Shown here: piece by piece, positions 61,054 through 64,000 of the stretch | Layout: every line of letters begins with the position of its first letter | Position numbering within the stretch: the stretch's first letter is position 1 | Source of the DNA: an uncultured Acidimicrobiaceae bacterium | GTDB taxonomy: Bacteria > Actinomycetota > Acidimicrobiia > Acidimicrobiales > UBA10347 | DNA length: 64,000 nt | Reading direction: 5' to 3' | Assembly: GCA_905182135.1 (NCBI GenBank) | Contig: CAJJAG010000001.1 | Span: 1 to 64,000, forward strand | Made by a program: the position numbers and the translations under genes | The notes under the pieces: generated by a model | Databases searched by the model: none | What the model was told of the DNA's origin: nothing | Seen by the model: the letters and a program-made list of their open reading frames with translations, nothing else

Positions 61054-61824
61054 CTAGGCGAAGAAAAGATTACTCATACGCCGGATCGTAAGCCACGCAA
61101 ACAGCACACCCATCAACACCAGATACAGCACATGGCCCACGTCGTGCCATCCGACAAGACCGGTGTGCAGATCCCGGATGAGCGCAACGCCGTTGTACAG
61201 AGGGGTCGCTTGCACGATGGGATGGGCCCAGCCTGGGTAGACCGACAACGGGAAGAAGGTGGTCGAGCACATGAACATAGGGAGGATCGCAAGCTGCATC
61301 AGATCGAAGTCCGCCCAGGTCCGGACGTACGTAGTGAAGAACGTGCCCATCGACGAAAACACGATCGCGATCAGGATTGCTGACGGCAACGACAACGCTG
61401 CCCACCACGATTCGATCGTGCCGAATGCCAACGCTATGACCAAGAACATTGCCGAATACACGCCGCCACGAGCAACAGACCAACCGACTTCGCCCAGCAA
61501 CACATCGCGCATACGAAGCGGTGTGTAAAGCATCGCATCGATCGTGTGCGTCTCTTTCATCTTAAAAAAGAAGTTGAATGTCGACTCAAAGATGGCACCG
61601 TTCATGGCCGACGAGGCCATCAATCCCGCAGCGACGAACACGGGGTAGGACACCAGGTGTGCTTCGAGTTTGACGTCGCCGACCAACCCGCCCAGGCCGA
61701 GCCCCATACCGAGCAGGTACAAAATCGGCTCAGCTACACCCGACAACAGCACCCACCACTGGTTACGGAACGCCACGGCATTTCGCTCAAAGACCGGCAG
61801 CGGCCCAGCGCCCAATGCCTTCAT
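61054..61824 (-). CDS. ABC-2 type permease subunit
   Basis: A 256-residue membrane protein with six hydrophobic segments, of the ABC-2 (NodJ/DrrB-like) exporter family. The family-like region L-Y-T-P-L-R-M-R-D-V-L-L-G-E near 103 is the conserved cytoplasmic coupling segment. It follows the second permease gene by 10 bp. With its neighbours it should form a two-permease, one-ATPase exporter for a lipid, polysaccharide or drug; the substrate is unknown. Confidence 0.9.
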   Translation of the reverse strand: MKALGAGPLPVFERNAVAFRNQWWVLLSGVAEPILYLLGMGLGLGGLVGDVKLEAHLVSYPVFVAAGLMASSAMNGAIFESTFNFFFKMKETHTIDAMLYTPLRMRDVLLGEVGWSVARGGVYSAMFLVIALAFGTIESWWAALSLPSAILIAIVFSSMGTFFTTYVRTWADFDLMQLAILPMFMCSTTFFPLSVYPGWAHPIVQATPLYNGVALIRDLHTGLVGWHDVGHVLYLVLMGVLFAWLTIRRMSNLFFA

Positions 61825-61834
61825 GATTGGGCTC

Positions 61835-62674
61835 TCATACGTCTAAGTGCTTTCGAAACTGACGTTGCACCAAGAAGAAGCCAGCGGCGCACACCACGAC
61901 CAAATACCCACTATGGATAATGTCGACCCGGCCGGGTCCACCCAGCGCCAGATGGCGGGCAAGTTCGACGCCATGCCAACTCGGCGTGATTTTTGCGAAT
62001 GCGCCGACGGCACGAGGCATATCTTCGACTGGGAAGAAAGCACCCGAGAACAAGAACAACGGAAAAATGACCACTCGGCTAATCATCGGATAGACGTTCT
62101 CTTGTTTCAGGCCCACGGTAAGTGCCACCAGCGGCGCTGCATGCGACCATGCCACCAGCACTGCAACAAGAGCGATAAGGACGCCGAACCAACTCGCTAT
62201 CGTTCCGGCAACTGCCAGCACAAGCAGGAAAGACCCGCCTGCTACCAAGGCCCGAAAGCCGAGCCAAATCACATGAGCGACGCCAAGCTCGGCGCTGGTG
62301 ATCGGGGTGGCCAACACCGCCTGGTACACACCGCCCCAACGCAACATGCCCATGGTCGCCCACAGGCTCTCGGTCGCTGCGACTTGCATGGCTGTCACGA
62401 TCAGCACGCCAGGGCCGATGTAGTCCAGATACGAGTCGACACCCAACGCTGCGAGTTCTACATCATCGATTTGTGATCCAAGGCCCGCACCGATGGCGAA
62501 CAGGAAAAGAGTAGGAGAGGCCAGCCCGGCTGCCAGGCTCGATCCCCAAGCGCGCCGCGTCCGGTGCAGCTGATGTAAGAAGACGGCCGACATAGCGGCC
62601 CAGCGAGTGGTGCGAAACTGAGGTGTCTGAGCCGTGGGTTGCGCTAAACCTTCGCGAGCCGGAGTCGCCGTCAT
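61835..62674 (-). CDS. ABC-2 type permease subunit
   Basis: A 279-residue membrane protein with about six helices (from about residue 40 on) and a 30-residue polar N-terminus. The coupling segment near 130, L-A-T-P-I-T-S-A-E-L, corresponds to the one in the sister permease, so the two probably arose by duplication and form a heterodimeric channel. Its start overlaps the ATPase stop by 4 nt, so translation is coupled. Confidence 0.9.
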   Translation of the reverse strand: MTATPAREGLAQPTAQTPQFRTTRWAAMSAVFLHQLHRTRRAWGSSLAAGLASPTLFLFAIGAGLGSQIDDVELAALGVDSYLDYIGPGVLIVTAMQVAATESLWATMGMLRWGGVYQAVLATPITSAELGVAHVIWLGFRALVAGGSFLLVLAVAGTIASWFGVLIALVAVLVAWSHAAPLVALTVGLKQENVYPMISRVVIFPLFLFSGAFFPVEDMPRAVGAFAKITPSWHGVELARHLALGGPGRVDIIHSGYLVVVCAAGFFLVQRQFRKHLDV

Positions 62675-63621
62675 TCGACGAGGCTGCGGCCGGTCAATGT
62701 CAAGAAGACGTCTTCAAGAGACGAGCGGCGCACATAGGTTCCAAGCGGGTGCACGCCGCTCGCACGTAGGTGTGTAATAAGCGCATCTCCATCGTTCGCG
62801 TACACAAGATGTCGATCGGGCAGTTCATCAATCCGGAGCCCCGCTTCTGAAGCCACCTGCGCAAGACCCGCAGCATTGTGTTCATCATCGTCGAATCGAA
62901 GTTCAACAACCTCTCGAGTGGTGTGCTTGGAGATCAACTCTGATGGTGAACCCTCGGCCACGATGACGCCGTTGTCCATAATTACGAGACGGTCAGCGAG
63001 CTGCTCAGCCTCGTCCATGTAGTGGGTGGTGAGCAGCAGCGTCACACCTTGTTCTTTCAGGCGATACAAGCGTTCCCAAAGCAGATGCCGAGCTTGGGGG
63101 TCAAGCCCCGTGGTCGGCTCGTCAAGCAGGAGCATCTCCGGGTCATTGACCAGCGCTCGCGCAATAGTTAGCCGCCGTTTCATGCCACCCGAAAGCGGCT
63201 CCACCTTGCTGTCGCCGCGATCGCCAAGCTGCATGAAGTCCAGAAGCTGATCGGCCTTGGCTCGGGTCTGCTTCCACGGCACTCCGAAGTAACGCTGATA
63301 GATCATCAAGTTTTCGCGGGCCGTCAGATCGACATCCAGGATGTCTTCTTGGGGTACCACTCCGAGCCGGCTACGGATCTGACGGCCGTCGGTTTCAGGG
63401 TCGAGCCCAAAGACCTGCAAGCACCCGCCTGTGCGAGGGCTCACGGTACTGACCATCTTCATAGTCGAACTCTTGCCAGCGCCGTTTGGCCCCAGGACAC
63501 CGAAGGTCTGGCCCGGCTCCACAGAGAAACTAATACCATCTACGGCAACAAACTCGCCGAAATGTTTTGTGAGCCCTTCGGCCACTAACGGTCGGTCCAC
63601 GACTGCCCACATTACTCCCAC
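62671..63621 (-). CDS. ABC exporter ATPase (NodI/DrrA-like)
   Basis: A 316-residue ATPase. Walker A is G-P-N-G-A-G-K-S-S near 45, the signature L-S-G-G-M-K-R-R near 143, and Walker B L-L-L-D-E-P-T-T-G-L-D near 163, with the H-loop in T-T-H-Y-M-D-E-A-E. The C-terminal 80 residues (E-V-V-E-L-R-F, ending S-S-L-E-D-V-F-L-T-L-T-G-R) form the DrrA-type extra domain. It powers the two permeases encoded just downstream. The start may be GTG 63621 (AGG 6 nt upstream) or ATG 63612. Confidence 0.93.
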   Translation of the reverse strand: MGVMWAVVDRPLVAEGLTKHFGEFVAVDGISFSVEPGQTFGVLGPNGAGKSSTMKMVSTVSPRTGGCLQVFGLDPETDGRQIRSRLGVVPQEDILDVDLTARENLMIYQRYFGVPWKQTRAKADQLLDFMQLGDRGDSKVEPLSGGMKRRLTIARALVNDPEMLLLDEPTTGLDPQARHLLWERLYRLKEQGVTLLLTTHYMDEAEQLADRLVIMDNGVIVAEGSPSELISKHTTREVVELRFDDDEHNAAGLAQVASEAGLRIDELPDRHLVYANDGDALITHLRASGVHPLGTYVRRSSLEDVFLTLTGRSLVE

Positions 63622-63722
63622 CAGCCACCTCGACTTGCCGCTTTAGCTAGCCCTTCGCAACTCGGGACTTCGACGTGGCCATACACGCGTCCCCCGGGAG
63701 ATCCTCGCAGTAGGGTCATTCG

Positions 63723-64000
63723 GTGACTGACAAGCACGCGCCAATCCTGGACTTTGATCCCGCTATTGCTGCAATCATCGAACCTCAAGAGCTGCACCCA
63801 GCGATCGAAGGCCTTCCTCATCGTTGCGTCATCACATGGATGGGCGACGCCTTCTCCCAATTCGAGAACAGCCACGACGTGACCGAGCGTCATCGATTCA
63901 CGCTCGAGACCGTAGTGAATCCGATCTACGAGTTCGATGTCGAAGGCGAGAAGATCCTGGTCACCATGGCGAACGTTGGAGCGCCAGCTGCTGCGGCCCT
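63723..64000 (+). CDS. Nucleoside phosphorylase-family protein (5' part, runs off the window)
   Basis: A GTG at 63723 opens a frame that continues beyond the window end: at least 92 codons with no stop. The product begins M-T-D-K-H-A-P-I-L-D-F-D-P and contains H-R-C-V-I-T-W-M-G-D near 33 and V-T-M-A-N-V-G-A-P-A-A-A near 80, which looks like the N-terminal beta-strands and phosphate-site region of purine/uridine phosphorylases. The exact substrate cannot be read from this part. It is divergent from the ABC ATPase gene, with about 100 bp shared upstream. Confidence 0.7.
   Translation, partial: MTDKHAPILDFDPAIAAIIEPQELHPAIEGLPHRCVITWMGDAFSQFENSHDVTERHRFTLETVVNPIYEFDVEGEKILVTMANVGAPAAAA

Overview
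The window looks like a chromosomal segment of a high-to-moderate GC actinobacterium. An Acidimicrobiia-type, probably aquatic, lineage is my inference; nothing here proves the class. Supporting signs are a mycothiol S-conjugate amidase-like deacetylase, an F420-type luciferase-like oxidoreductase, an ECF sigma/RskA-like anti-sigma pair, a class F-type sortase, many acyl-CoA enzymes, and a leucine-catabolism cluster with the gene content of the mycobacterial accD1-accA1-fadE19 locus. Coding is dense on both strands, with frequent GTG starts and ATGA/GTGA overlaps.

Layout. 0-10 kb: tRNA-Arg(CCT), a TPR protein, cysS, a GGDEF/EAL protein with a probable N-terminal frameshift, an S9 peptidase, a pentapeptide-repeat protein, a TauE/SafE exporter and a small cNMP-binding protein. 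10-20 kb: a large acyl-CoA dehydrogenase, a coupled NAD-salvage pair (pncB-pncA), an AEC permease, a secreted trypsin-like protease, and a minus-strand run (PaiB-like FMN protein, 2-hydroxyacid dehydrogenase, HpcH/HpaI aldolase, unknown, enoyl-CoA hydratase). 21-32 kb: an SDR, a DUF3445 protein, leuS, mca-like, an alpha/beta hydrolase and a heterodimeric ABC exporter. 32-36 kb: peroxiredoxin-like gene, sortase and DUF4397 surface protein, divergent from the ECF sigma/anti-sigma pair. 35-43 kb: leucine/isovalerate catabolism cluster with its own TetR regulator and a clear operator. 43-52 kb: guanine deaminase, a RAYT-type transposase bracketed by palindromes, BenE-like transporter, LLM oxidoreductase, nitronate monooxygenase, IMPase-family phosphatase, small monooxygenase. 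52-64 kb: typA, DEAD-box helicase, SRPBCC protein, M20 peptidase, two CMD/AhpD-family proteins, a hydrolase, an ABC-2 export system, and the start of a nucleoside phosphorylase.

The most important observation is that two unrelated thiol-redox genes are each interrupted by one in-frame TGA exactly where the family has its catalytic cysteine. These are an AhpD-like protein at 58540-59505 (motif E-C-F-Y-TGA-L-L-A-H) and a peroxiredoxin-like protein at 31834-32313 (motif G-D-W-TGA-P-Y-C). In both, a stem-loop able to act as a bacterial SECIS follows the TGA. I read both as selenoproteins, so the organism should carry selA, selB, selC and selD elsewhere.

Two further patterns stand out. A palindrome family with half-site YAACCHYYTGTGTC brackets the RAYT gene and recurs behind leuS. 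Short tandem duplications that include the stop codon occur at the 3' ends of four genes.
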